Source of the DNA: Paracoccaceae bacterium | GTDB taxonomy: Bacteria > Pseudomonadota > Alphaproteobacteria > Rhodobacterales > Rhodobacteraceae | DNA length: 64,000 nt | NCBI GenBank assembly: GCA_016778765.1 | Contig: JADHOV010000009.1 | Location: 1 to 64,000, forward strand | Reading direction: 5' to 3' | Shown here: positions 57,067-64,000 of the stretch, piece by piece | How the letters are laid out: every line of letters begins with the position of its first letter | How positions within the stretch are numbered: the stretch's first letter is position 1 | Translations under genes and position numbers: made by a program | The notes under the pieces: generated by a model | The model's database searches: none | What the model was told of the DNA's origin: nothing | The model's input: the letters and a program-made list of their open reading frames with translations, nothing else

Positions 57067-57668
57067 ACCAGCCGGTCCGCCAACCCCCGAAGAATGCGCG
57101 CCGTTGCACCCCATATATAATACGGACCGAAAGGAATAGCATAGTATTTTCGCGTTTGCGATTGCCAGCGCCGTTGATGGATCGAAAAATTTTCCACCCG
57201 CGTCAGATGCGCCAGCGGAACCCAAAAGGCCTCGGCCACTTCGCAGGGATCAATCTGCGGCGTAAACGGGTTGGAAATAAGCCCGATTACGGGCGTGACG
57301 GAAAAGCCGGTAACGGTTTCATGCGGTGCCAAGCTGCCCAATATCTCGATATTTTCAGGATTGAGCCCAACCTCTTCTTGCGCTTCGCGCAGTGCGGCTG
57401 CGCGAATATGGGCATCTTTTGTTTCGACTTTACCACCGGGAAAAGCGACTTGATTCGGATGATGCTTTAAATGTGCGGCGCGGCGAGTCAGCAAAACATA
57501 GGGTCCATCAACGCTACTATACACACCGATCAACACGGCCGCGTCGCGCAGGGGTGCTGCGCGCTGTCCCCTTGAGACAGGGTTCAGATCAAAATCCGAA
57601 GAGGCGGCCTGCGAACGCCCTAGTGCTGTCAGTAAGTGCGCGCGCAGCTCATGCGGGGGCACTGTCAT
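57063..57668 (-). CDS. Nudix hydrolase, CoA pyrophosphatase type
   Basis: A 201-residue Nudix enzyme. The CoA-specific upstream motif LLTRRAAHLKHHPNQVAFPGG precedes the Nudix box GGKVETKDAHIRAAALREAQEEVG, so CoA or its derivatives are the likely substrate (NudL/YeaB type). Its ATG lies within the last codons of hslO (20-base overlap) and its stop overlaps the cca start by 4, making hslO-nudix-cca a tight operon. Confidence 0.9.
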   Translation of the reverse strand: MTVPPHELRAHLLTALGRSQAASSDFDLNPVSRGQRAAPLRDAAVLIGVYSSVDGPYVLLTRRAAHLKHHPNQVAFPGGKVETKDAHIRAAALREAQEEVGLNPENIEILGSLAPHETVTGFSVTPVIGLISNPFTPQIDPCEVAEAFWVPLAHLTRVENFSIHQRRWQSQTRKYYAIPFGPYYIWGATARILRGLADRLV

Positions 57669-58650
57669 CTTGCCCCGCCTGAAACCCTACGCTGGTTGGG
57701 TCTAACTGATAATGTGCGCCGCAAAATTGACAATCTGCGGTTACCAGACCGTCTTCTGTGGTCATGCTGGCAATATCTTTTGCCGAATAAATCGATAGGG
57801 ATTGGCGCACCCGCTCTTGCGAGCACGTGCATCCAAAGCGTACGGCTTGGGCGTTGAACACTCTTGGCCGATCTTCATGGAACAACCGCAGCAGCAATTG
57901 CGAGGGTTGGATCACTGGCCCAATCATTTCCAGCTCTTCGACAGTGTCTAAAAGGATGTTCACGCGGTTCCAGTTATCGCTGTCATCGGCATCTATAATA
58001 TCATTGGCCATTAATACACCGCCATCGCCCGATCCGCCCTCGTCCATCGCAGGCTCAAGGCTGGATTTAGGCATATGTTGTATCATAATACCCCCTGCGC
58101 GCCACTGCGCGGGCTGATCGGGGGCCTGCGATTTTCCATAGCAGAGCTTAAACGTGGTTGGCAGCTGTTCTGATTGCGCAAAATAGGCCTCTGCACAGGC
58201 GGAAAGCGAGCCACCCACAAGCGGAGTTATGCCTTGATAGGGCGTCATATCTGCGCCTTGATCGATCAAAATCGCAAAATAGCCTTCGCCAATTTGGTCG
58301 AAAATCGGCCCGTCGGTCAGTCGCGCTTCATCAAAGCTGGCATAGGCGCGAATGCGCGCTGGCGCGCCTTCAGTTTCAGGGCCGTAATAATCGGTTGCGA
58401 TCATGCGCACAGCGCCTTTGGATTGCACTTGCAATGAAAGCTTCCAGCGCAGCTTTATACTTTCCCCGATTAAAGCTGTCAGTAGCGCCATTTCAGACAC
58501 CAAAGCCTCGACCACGGGCGGATAATTATGTTGCTGTAGGACGCCATCCAAAACGCCATCAAGACGCGCTATCCGGCCCCGCATGTCACAGGCATCAAGT
58601 TGAAAGGGTAGGACAGTGTCGTCCCAAGCAATTTGCGATCCGCTTTTCAT
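57649..58650 (-). CDS. hslO: Hsp33 redox-regulated chaperone
   Basis: A 333-residue Hsp33. The C-terminal zinc-binding redox switch is FGCTCSQERV (Cys-x-Cys) and, 30-odd residues later, DCQFCGAHY (Cys-x-x-Cys). The N-terminal domain has the expected RGRIARLDGVLDGVL start region and ALTALIGESIKLRWKL. Oxidation of the four Cys turns on holdase activity in the cytoplasm. ATG at 58650 has AAGGA 6 nt upstream; the ATG two codons earlier is too close to it. Confidence 0.95.
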   Translation of the reverse strand: MKSGSQIAWDDTVLPFQLDACDMRGRIARLDGVLDGVLQQHNYPPVVEALVSEMALLTALIGESIKLRWKLSLQVQSKGAVRMIATDYYGPETEGAPARIRAYASFDEARLTDGPIFDQIGEGYFAILIDQGADMTPYQGITPLVGGSLSACAEAYFAQSEQLPTTFKLCYGKSQAPDQPAQWRAGGIMIQHMPKSSLEPAMDEGGSGDGGVLMANDIIDADDSDNWNRVNILLDTVEELEMIGPVIQPSQLLLRLFHEDRPRVFNAQAVRFGCTCSQERVRQSLSIYSAKDIASMTTEDGLVTADCQFCGAHYQLDPTSVGFQAGQDDSAPA

Positions 58651-58737
58651 AGGCATTCCTTATCTTTCTTGCGGAGCCATATCCTGTCTCGTAAGACTGG
58701 GCAAGCAGCCGCGGAGTTGGATCAAAAGGAGCTTGGA

Positions 58738-59199
58738 ATGATAAGACGCTATGGAGAAACCCCGCAAACCGATCGCCGCTATCAGATTCGGCGTGGCGTT
58801 TATGCGATTTTGCCTTATGGCGATGCGCTTTTACTGACTCATCAAGCGGAACCTGAGCCCGAATTTCAATTGCCCGGCGGCGGTATTGACTCAGGTGAGC
58901 ATCCGATCACCGCGCTGCACCGTGAAGTGATGGAGGAAACTGGTTGGAAAATCGCCCGGCCGCGCCATATTGGCGCCTTTCGACGGTTTGTTTTCATGCC
59001 TGAATATGACCTCTGGGCTGAAAAGCTATGTTTGGTCTATCGCGCAGATCCTGTGTTGCGCCTTGGCGATCCAACCGAGGCTGGCCATGAGGATCACTTA
59101 ATACCAATCGAGGCGGCGTTTGAGCTTTTGGTGAATCCTGGAGATCGGGCTTTTATTCAGATGTTTCAGGCCCAGATGCGCCAGCGGCGCGATGCGTGA
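58738..59199 (+). CDS. Nudix hydrolase
   Basis: A 153-residue Nudix protein with the full box GGGIDSGEHPITALHREVMEETGW near residue 50. It lacks the CoA motif, so substrate is open; related small Nudix enzymes act on oxidised nucleotides or dinucleoside polyphosphates. ATG at 58738 has AGGAG 6 nt upstream; the frame is open back to 58633. It overlaps the end of the convergent receiver-phosphatase gene by 47 bases. Confidence 0.87.
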   Translation: MIRRYGETPQTDRRYQIRRGVYAILPYGDALLLTHQAEPEPEFQLPGGGIDSGEHPITALHREVMEETGWKIARPRHIGAFRRFVFMPEYDLWAEKLCLVYRADPVLRLGDPTEAGHEDHLIPIEAAFELLVNPGDRAFIQMFQAQMRQRRDA

Positions 59200-60451
59200 T
59201 GATCAGCGCCGACAGGTCATCGACCAGGGGTGTTTGATCGCGGGTGGCATGTATATTTTCTAAAATATTATGGGTGAGAGCGGGCCCATGCAGATGTTGA
59301 ATGCGGGCAAAAAGCGGCTGCAACCCTTCTTTTCCAAGCGCGGTATTTTGGTCATAGACACCATCGCTAAACCCGTCCGAATAAAGAATCAGACGCTCGC
59401 CCGAAGCCAACTGCAAGTGATGATCTTGATAGCGTACCGTTTGCGAAATGCCGATTGGCAGGCTGTCACGGCCAATATGGTGAAACATGCCCTTTTTTGC
59501 CTGCAGAATTGGGTAAGGGTGACCAGCCTGGGCAAAACAAAGGCGCCCCGAGGTTAAATTTAGCAGTCCCGATATCATGGTCAGGTAATGGTCGGTTGTA
59601 ACCTCCTTGAGTATGATTTGATTTATGCTTTGTAAAATATCATGCGGTTGGCGCGGGCATATTTGGCCCGTTTTAAGGCGCTGTACGGCGATATTTTGGC
59701 CAAAAGCCTCGGCCGAAAAAAAATTTGCAATGCGCACCGTCAGCATTGCTGCGCTGATATCATGCCCCGAAACATCGGCAATATAAAACCCTATATGCGT
59801 TGCCCCTATGGTAAAAAACCCCGCCAAATCCCCTCCAACAGAGCCTGCATTTTCCACCAGGGCTGCGAAGTCGAACCGACCAAAGCGGCGATGCCTGTTA
59901 TGGATAAGCGCGGTTTGAAGCTGCTGCGCGGCAAGCAGATCTTTATCCATTGCGGCATTCAAAGCTTGGGTTTTGCGCAGCGCCGCTTTGATCTGTCGGT
60001 TTTTGAGTTTCAACTTCCGCTGGGTGTCAAGAAGCCGCGCCGCTGCTGTGACGCGGGCGTGAAGTTCGATCGCCGCGATCGGCTTGCTGAGAAAATCATC
60101 AGCGCCCTTTTGAAAGGCGTGCAGCATCTCGGCTTTGGTCGAGCGCGAGGTAAGCAAAATAAAATAAATATACAGGTCTGGGGTAATTTGGCGCAGCGTG
60201 TCACATAAGTCGAGCCCGTTCATTTCGGGCATCATCCAATCGCTTAGAATGATGTTGGGACGATGTTTTTTAAATAAGCGAATTGCCGCTTTGGCGCTGC
60301 TGGCTTCTAGGCTGTGAAGCCCCCAGCCGGTCAGAAAACCTGCTACGATGCGCCTTTGCGCAGCGCTGTCATCAACGATCAGCACCGTTTTGATCGCGCG
60401 CAGAACCGGTGGTGGTCTGCTGGCCTTAAGCTTCGGATATGGCTGACACAT
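59153..60451 (-). CDS. Receiver-PP2C (RsbU/SpoIIE-type) serine phosphatase
   Basis: A 432-residue response regulator. The receiver (about 20-140) has the acidic pair in LIVDDSAAQ and D71 in ILSDWMMPEMNG. A coiled linker (about 145-190) leads to a PP2C/SpoIIE phosphatase domain (about 195-425), with metal Asp in GGDLAGFFTI, YIADVSGHDISAAM, LILYSDGFSDGV and LVDDLSALIITH. Such proteins dephosphorylate an anti-sigma antagonist in partner-switching stress pathways. No anti-sigma factor or antagonist lies in the window. An HPt protein is divergent 145 bases away and could supply phosphate. Confidence 0.91.
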   Translation of the reverse strand: MCQPYPKLKASRPPPVLRAIKTVLIVDDSAAQRRIVAGFLTGWGLHSLEASSAKAAIRLFKKHRPNIILSDWMMPEMNGLDLCDTLRQITPDLYIYFILLTSRSTKAEMLHAFQKGADDFLSKPIAAIELHARVTAAARLLDTQRKLKLKNRQIKAALRKTQALNAAMDKDLLAAQQLQTALIHNRHRRFGRFDFAALVENAGSVGGDLAGFFTIGATHIGFYIADVSGHDISAAMLTVRIANFFSAEAFGQNIAVQRLKTGQICPRQPHDILQSINQIILKEVTTDHYLTMISGLLNLTSGRLCFAQAGHPYPILQAKKGMFHHIGRDSLPIGISQTVRYQDHHLQLASGERLILYSDGFSDGVYDQNTALGKEGLQPLFARIQHLHGPALTHNILENIHATRDQTPLVDDLSALIITHRAAGASGPETSE

Positions 60452-60596
60452 TGCAAGCGCCCCTTATGTTGGGCGGTTGTAAACCCTAAGCGCTTAATCG
60501 GCTGTGAAAGACTAAAATTAGGCCTTTTAAAATTTTAGATATTCACTCCTGGTTTAATCTTTTGCTCAATCATAACGCTGGGATGGGAGTGAGAGC

Positions 60597-60926
60597 ATGA
60601 TAGATTGGGAGCGTATTGAAGATCTGCGCCGAGAGGTGGGACAAAAAGATTTTGCCGATGTGGTAGGGTTGTTTTTTGAAGAAATTGACTGCAGTTTACC
60701 AGAAGTATTTAAGCTTACAGAGCCGGATGAGATCCGCGATCTGTTACATTTCATTAGCGGTAGTGCGTTGAATTTGGGGTTTTTTGAACTGGCTCGGCTG
60801 TGTGAGCCCGATTTTTTTACGTTGGAAACGGGCTTATCTGCTGAAAAAATTCGGTCCTATTTCGAACGTTTGCAGCGCTCTTATGAACGGGCCAAGGCGG
60901 TCTTTTTTCAGAATATCGCATTGTAG
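60597..60926 (+). CDS. HPt-domain phosphotransfer protein
   Basis: A 109-residue stand-alone histidine phosphotransfer protein. The phospho-acceptor is H51 in LLHFISGSALNLGFFELARLC, matching the HPt consensus (H-x-x-x-G-S, then N-L-G). The rest is a helical bundle. GGGAGTGAG precedes the ATG. It would relay phosphate between a hybrid kinase (two are in this window) and a receiver such as the divergent receiver-phosphatase. Confidence 0.88.
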   Translation: MIDWERIEDLRREVGQKDFADVVGLFFEEIDCSLPEVFKLTEPDEIRDLLHFISGSALNLGFFELARLCEPDFFTLETGLSAEKIRSYFERLQRSYERAKAVFFQNIAL

Positions 60927-60934
60927 GTTCAAGT

Positions 60935-62161
60935 TTAAATGACAAATTGCGCCAGCGTTTCATCATTCGTTATGTCAGAATAAGTGTAGCCGGCGGCCTC
61001 GAGGCTGGCAAAAAAAGCTTCAAAACCATCGGTGTTTTTGGTTTCCAATCCGATCAAGATTGATCCAAAGTTTCGCGCAGATTTTTTCAGATATTCAAAA
61101 CGCGTGATATCATCATCGGGGCCCAATAAATTCAAAAACTCCTTCAACGCACCGGGGCGCTGCGGCATTCTTAGAATCAAGTATTTTTTAACGCCGGCAA
61201 AGCGTTGTGCGCGTTCTTTCACCTCTGGCAGCCGTTCAAAGTCAAAATTTCCTCCCGAAGAGACGCAAACCACTTTGCGACCACGGATCATTTGACCGAG
61301 ATCTTTCAGCGCATCGATGGCCAAGGCGCCAGCTGGCTCCAATACAATGCCTTCGATATTCAGCATTTCAAGCATGGTGATACAGATCCGATCTTCGGGA
61401 ATCCGCAGCACATTGGCCAATCCGATACTTTTTAAGCATTCGAACGTACGCTGGCCGATTTGGCCCACCGCAGCGCCATCGGCAAACGTATCCACCTTAT
61501 CCAGCTTGACCGGTTTGCCCGCGATCAAAGCGGCCCAAAGGCAGGCTCCACCCAACGGCTCGACCAAAGTAAATTGGCTTGTGGTGCCAAAATAGCTGAG
61601 CAGACCTGAGGACAAGCCGCCCCCGCCCACAGGCAGAATAATATGATCCGGGGTGCTGCCCAATTGCCGTTCGATCTCTACGGCCACAGAGGCTTGCCCC
61701 TCGATCACATCCGCATCATCAAAGGGTGATAGAAAATGCGCACCTTGTTCTTGACAGAAATTTTGCGCGGATTTCAAACAATCGTCAAAATAATCACCCA
61801 CCAATTGAATTGACACGTTTTCGCCGCCAAAAATCTTTGTTTTCTGAATTTTTTGCTGCGGCGTTGTGACTGGCATGAAAATCGTGCCGGTCACATCAAA
61901 ATGCCGGCACATATAGGCCACGCCCTGCGCATGATTCCCTGCGCTGGCGCAAACAAAACTGCGTTGATCTGGGCGTTTGCGCATCGCATTAAATGCGCCG
62001 CGCAGCTTGTAGGAGCGCACCGGAGAAAGGTCTTCGCGTTTCAGCCAAATATCGGCGTCAAATATAGCCGAGAGATGCTCGTTTTTTTGCAGCGGTGTTT
62101 CGGCAAATACGTGGCGCATTTCGGCTTCGGCGGCGCGGGCAAGAGATTGAAAATCGGTCAT
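60935..62161 (-). CDS. ilvA: Threonine dehydratase
   Basis: A 408-residue PLP enzyme that deaminates threonine to 2-oxobutyrate, the first step of isoleucine synthesis. The PLP lysine is in [11 protein letters not shown] (about residue 52), the Gly-rich phosphate loop is [12 protein letters not shown], and [14 protein letters not shown] lies near the end of the catalytic domain. A single ACT-like regulatory region (about 325-408, [20 protein letters not shown]) gives the short form of the enzyme. Divergent from argG by 105 bases. Confidence 0.93.
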   Translation of the reverse strand: MTDFQSLARAAEAEMRHVFAETPLQKNEHLSAIFDADIWLKREDLSPVRSYKLRGAFNAMRKRPDQRSFVCASAGNHAQGVAYMCRHFDVTGTIFMPVTTPQQKIQKTKIFGGENVSIQLVGDYFDDCLKSAQNFCQEQGAHFLSPFDDADVIEGQASVAVEIERQLGSTPDHIILPVGGGGLSSGLLSYFGTTSQFTLVEPLGGACLWAALIAGKPVKLDKVDTFADGAAVGQIGQRTFECLKSIGLANVLRIPEDRICITMLEMLNIEGIVLEPAGALAIDALKDLGQMIRGRKVVCVSSGGNFDFERLPEVKERAQRFAGVKKYLILRMPQRPGALKEFLNLLGPDDDITRFEYLKKSARNFGSILIGLETKNTDGFEAFFASLEAAGYTYSDITNDETLAQFVI

Positions 62162-62266
62162 TTGTTAGTCTTGCGGCAGATTTTGCGCGTGCGCAAGCCC
62201 AAGGCTCCCTTGCTCCTTTCGTCAAAACCCGATATCGCCCCGATCAAAACCGCAAAGGACTATGCT

Positions 62267-63490
62267 ATGAGTGCGCCCAAAAAAGTTGTATTGGCCTATT
62301 CCGGTGGCCTCGATACCTCGATCATTTTGAAATGGTTGCAGGTTGAATATGGCTGTGAAGTGGTGACGTTCACGGCTGATTTGGGGCAAGGTGAAGAGCT
62401 GGATCCGGCGCGTAAAAAGGCCGAGCTTTTGGGGATCGCTCCGGAAAATATTTTTATCGAGGATCTGCGCGAAGAATTTGTACGCGATTTTGTGTTTCCG
62501 ATGTTTCGCGCCAATGCGCTGTATGAGGGGCTGTATTTGCTGGGCACGTCCATTGCGCGCCCGTTGATTTCCAAGCGCTTGGTTGAAATTGCCGCCGCGA
62601 CGGGCGCCGATGCGGTGTCGCATGGCGCAACCGGCAAGGGCAATGACCAGGTGCGCTTTGAATTGGCGGCTTATGCGCTGAACCCTGATATCAAAGTGAT
62701 TGCGCCTTGGCGCGAATGGGATTTATCAAGCCGCACAAAACTGATCGCCTTTGCCGAAGAGAACCAAATCCCCATCGCTAAAGACAAGCGCGGCGAGGCA
62801 CCATTTAGCGTCGATGCCAACCTGCTACATACCTCATCGGAGGGCAAGGTTTTGGAAGATCCCGCCTTGGATGCGCCGGATTACGTATATCAGCGGACGG
62901 TCAATCCTGAAGATGCACCCGATAAACCCGAATTTGTTGAAATCGGTTTTACGGGGGGAGATGCGGTTTCGATAAATGGCGAAACGCTGTCGCCAGCGCA
63001 GCTGCTCACTCGGCTGAATGCTCTGGGCGGCGCGCATGGCATTGGTAGGTTGGATCTGGTCGAGGGGCGCTTTGTTGGCATGAAATCGCGCGGCATTTAC
63101 GAAACCCCGGGCGGTACAATTTTGCTGGAAGCGCATCGCGGTATCGAGCAAATCACCTTGGATCGTGGCGCGGCGCATTTGAAAGATGAGCTGATGCCCA
63201 AATATGCCGAGCTGATTTATAATGGGTTTTGGTACAGCCCCGAGCGTGAAATGCTGCAGGCTTTGATTGATAAAAGCCAAGAACATGTCACCGGCACGGT
63301 GCGTCTAAAGCTTTACAAAGGCTCGGTGCGCACGGTTGGCCGTTGGTCAGAACACTCGCTTTATTCCGAGGCGCATGTGACCTTTGAAGAGGATGCTGGC
63401 GCCTATGATCAAAGCGACGCGGCCGGATTTATTCAGCTGAATGCGCTGCGCTTGAAGCTACTTGCTGCCCGCAAGCGTCGTTTGGGCTAA
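62267..63490 (+). CDS. argG: Argininosuccinate synthase
   Basis: A 407-residue ATP-dependent ligase joining citrulline and aspartate in arginine synthesis. The N-type ATP pyrophosphatase motif is [18 protein letters not shown] at the N-terminus, followed by [14 protein letters not shown] and [15 protein letters not shown]. The open frame reaches back to 61853 antisense to ilvA; ATG at 62267 has AAAGGA upstream and gives the usual length. Confidence 0.97.
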   Translation: MSAPKKVVLAYSGGLDTSIILKWLQVEYGCEVVTFTADLGQGEELDPARKKAELLGIAPENIFIEDLREEFVRDFVFPMFRANALYEGLYLLGTSIARPLISKRLVEIAAATGADAVSHGATGKGNDQVRFELAAYALNPDIKVIAPWREWDLSSRTKLIAFAEENQIPIAKDKRGEAPFSVDANLLHTSSEGKVLEDPALDAPDYVYQRTVNPEDAPDKPEFVEIGFTGGDAVSINGETLSPAQLLTRLNALGGAHGIGRLDLVEGRFVGMKSRGIYETPGGTILLEAHRGIEQITLDRGAAHLKDELMPKYAELIYNGFWYSPEREMLQALIDKSQEHVTGTVRLKLYKGSVRTVGRWSEHSLYSEAHVTFEEDAGAYDQSDAAGFIQLNALRLKLLAARKRRLG

Positions 63491-63563
63491 AAGCCTATTT
63501 TTAAAGTTGTTTTTTGGGGCAGCACTGCTAGGCTTTTGTCTATTGTTCAAAGGTGTATTTGGT

Positions 63564-63996
63564 ATGTTGGGGCTTCGGTTATTTACTTTTTCAATTTTAC
63601 TACTTTTGGGTAATTGAGGCGCTATTTCCGGCTTACCGCGGCGGTATTTGCCGTTTATGCGCTGTTACAAATCGTGATGATTTGGAAAATCATTGGAACA
63701 GTATTGCAAGAGGAACGCGCAAATTCTCTAAATCTGATGGGTAATATAGGGCCTTTGGTCTGATCTTGGGCTTCATTTTAGTTGCCGCTTTTTTATTGGC
63801 AGTGATTGAGGTTCTCTGGCACCGCTATATTATGCTCGGCGTTGAAGGGCCGATTTTCAATCGGTCAGTCATTTGGCTTTATATTATCAAAGTTATAAAA
63901 ATTACGGTTATCTTTATCGCCGTGACAATTATTTTATTGATTTTCATCCTAAATTTTATCGATCCGCAAGGCTTGGATGGGTTCCAAAATTACTAG
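63564..63996 (+). pseudogene. Membrane-protein gene interrupted by two single-base frameshifts
   Basis: Three reading frames joined in order give one coherent membrane protein of about 145 residues. It starts at ATG 63564 (MLGLRLFTFSILLLLGN, stop TGA at 63615-63617). Adding one T there continues with LRRYFRLTAAVFAVYALLQIV and on to SLNLMGNIG. Adding one base near 63749-63754 continues with FGLILGFILVAAFLLAVIEVLWHR to the stop at 63996. The WHR(Y/F)-containing, multi-helix pattern recalls small membrane proteins found in roseobacters. Both breaks are at short homopolymers, so sequencing error is as likely as real decay. AAAGGTG precedes the ATG. Confidence 0.65.
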
Positions 63997-64000
63997 CGCT

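Noticed and set aside
57067..57225. N-terminal extension of cca
   Set aside because: Runs through the Nudix gene in another frame; the overlap start at 57066 gives the known N-terminus.
59642..60208. 188-codon plus-strand open frame
   Set aside because: Antisense to the receiver-PP2C gene; no domain and Arg/Cys-rich.
60509..60536. Inverted repeat CTAAAATT/AAATTTTAG upstream of the HPt gene
   Set aside because: AT-only arms of 8-9 bases in an AT-rich spacer with no T-run after; too weak for a terminator or operator call.
61853..62266. 138-codon N-terminal extension of argG
   Set aside because: Antisense to ilvA; the argG start at 62267 has its own ribosome site and gives the standard protein length.
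63489..63537. AAAAGCCTA/TAGGCTTTT inverted repeat after argG
   Set aside because: The 31-base loop makes a weak terminator and the stem overlaps the argG stop; not convincing.

Overview
The window looks like chromosome from a marine Rhodobacteraceae (Roseobacter-group) alphaproteobacterium. The evidence is the petP/petR pair beside petABC, a form I carbon monoxide dehydrogenase operon, a BioMNY biotin transporter, a small RNA of the rhodobacterial CcsR/'cuckoo' type, and roseobacter-style transporters. The moderate GC with AT-rich intergenic spaces would fit a low-GC pelagic lineage such as the RCA/Planktomarina group, but that placement is inference. No tRNA, rRNA, IS element, prophage or CRISPR array was found.

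Layout. 0-3.3 kb: a TctC/Bug-type solute-binding protein (cut by the left edge) divergent from an MttB-family methyltransferase. 3.4-12.1 kb: the CO-oxidation locus on the minus strand, in the order coxC-coxM-coxS-coxL-coxD-coxE-coxF-coxG. CoxL carries the form I AYRCSFR loop, so true aerobic CO oxidation is expected. 12.3-21.6 kb: a 2-oxoglutarate/Fe(II) oxygenase of the HalD/BesD group, an ABC exporter, two permeases, a 3-hydroxyisobutyrate-dehydrogenase-like enzyme, a small RNA with anti-Shine-Dalgarno loops, a methyltransferase and a PfkB sugar kinase.

21.8-28.9 kb is a signalling island. It holds a class III nucleotide cyclase fused to an alpha/beta hydrolase, a second cyclase with a coiled coil, a large PAS hybrid histidine kinase, a single-domain receiver, and a receiver-cyclase lacking one catalytic residue. 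28.9-36.7 kb carries housekeeping and respiratory genes: nitroreductase, proline iminopeptidase, ubiG, petR, petP, ilvE and the cytochrome bc1 operon petABC, ending in a clear terminator.

36.8-40.3 kb is a minus-strand set (an unrecognised 566-residue protein, a DUF3726-like protein and an MFS permease) of unknown role. 40.4-44.4 kb has a membrane hybrid kinase with HPt domain facing a LuxR-type response regulator across a 0.7-kb AT-rich spacer. 44.4-48.8 kb pairs an acyl-CoA ligase and a thiolase-like protein, convergent with bioYNM; this resembles the biotin-linked yhfUTS set of Bacillus.

48.9-64 kb: two L,D-transpeptidase-family proteins around a CAP-domain lipoprotein, an RNA m5U methyltransferase, two ABC half-exporters in tandem, cca, two Nudix enzymes, Hsp33, a receiver-PP2C phosphatase divergent from an HPt protein, ilvA, argG, and a membrane-protein gene broken by two apparent single-base frameshifts. 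Part of the gene set supports energy metabolism on CO and organic acids: electrons from CODH would enter the quinone pool and pass through cytochrome bc1. The rest is signalling, envelope and amino-acid metabolism.
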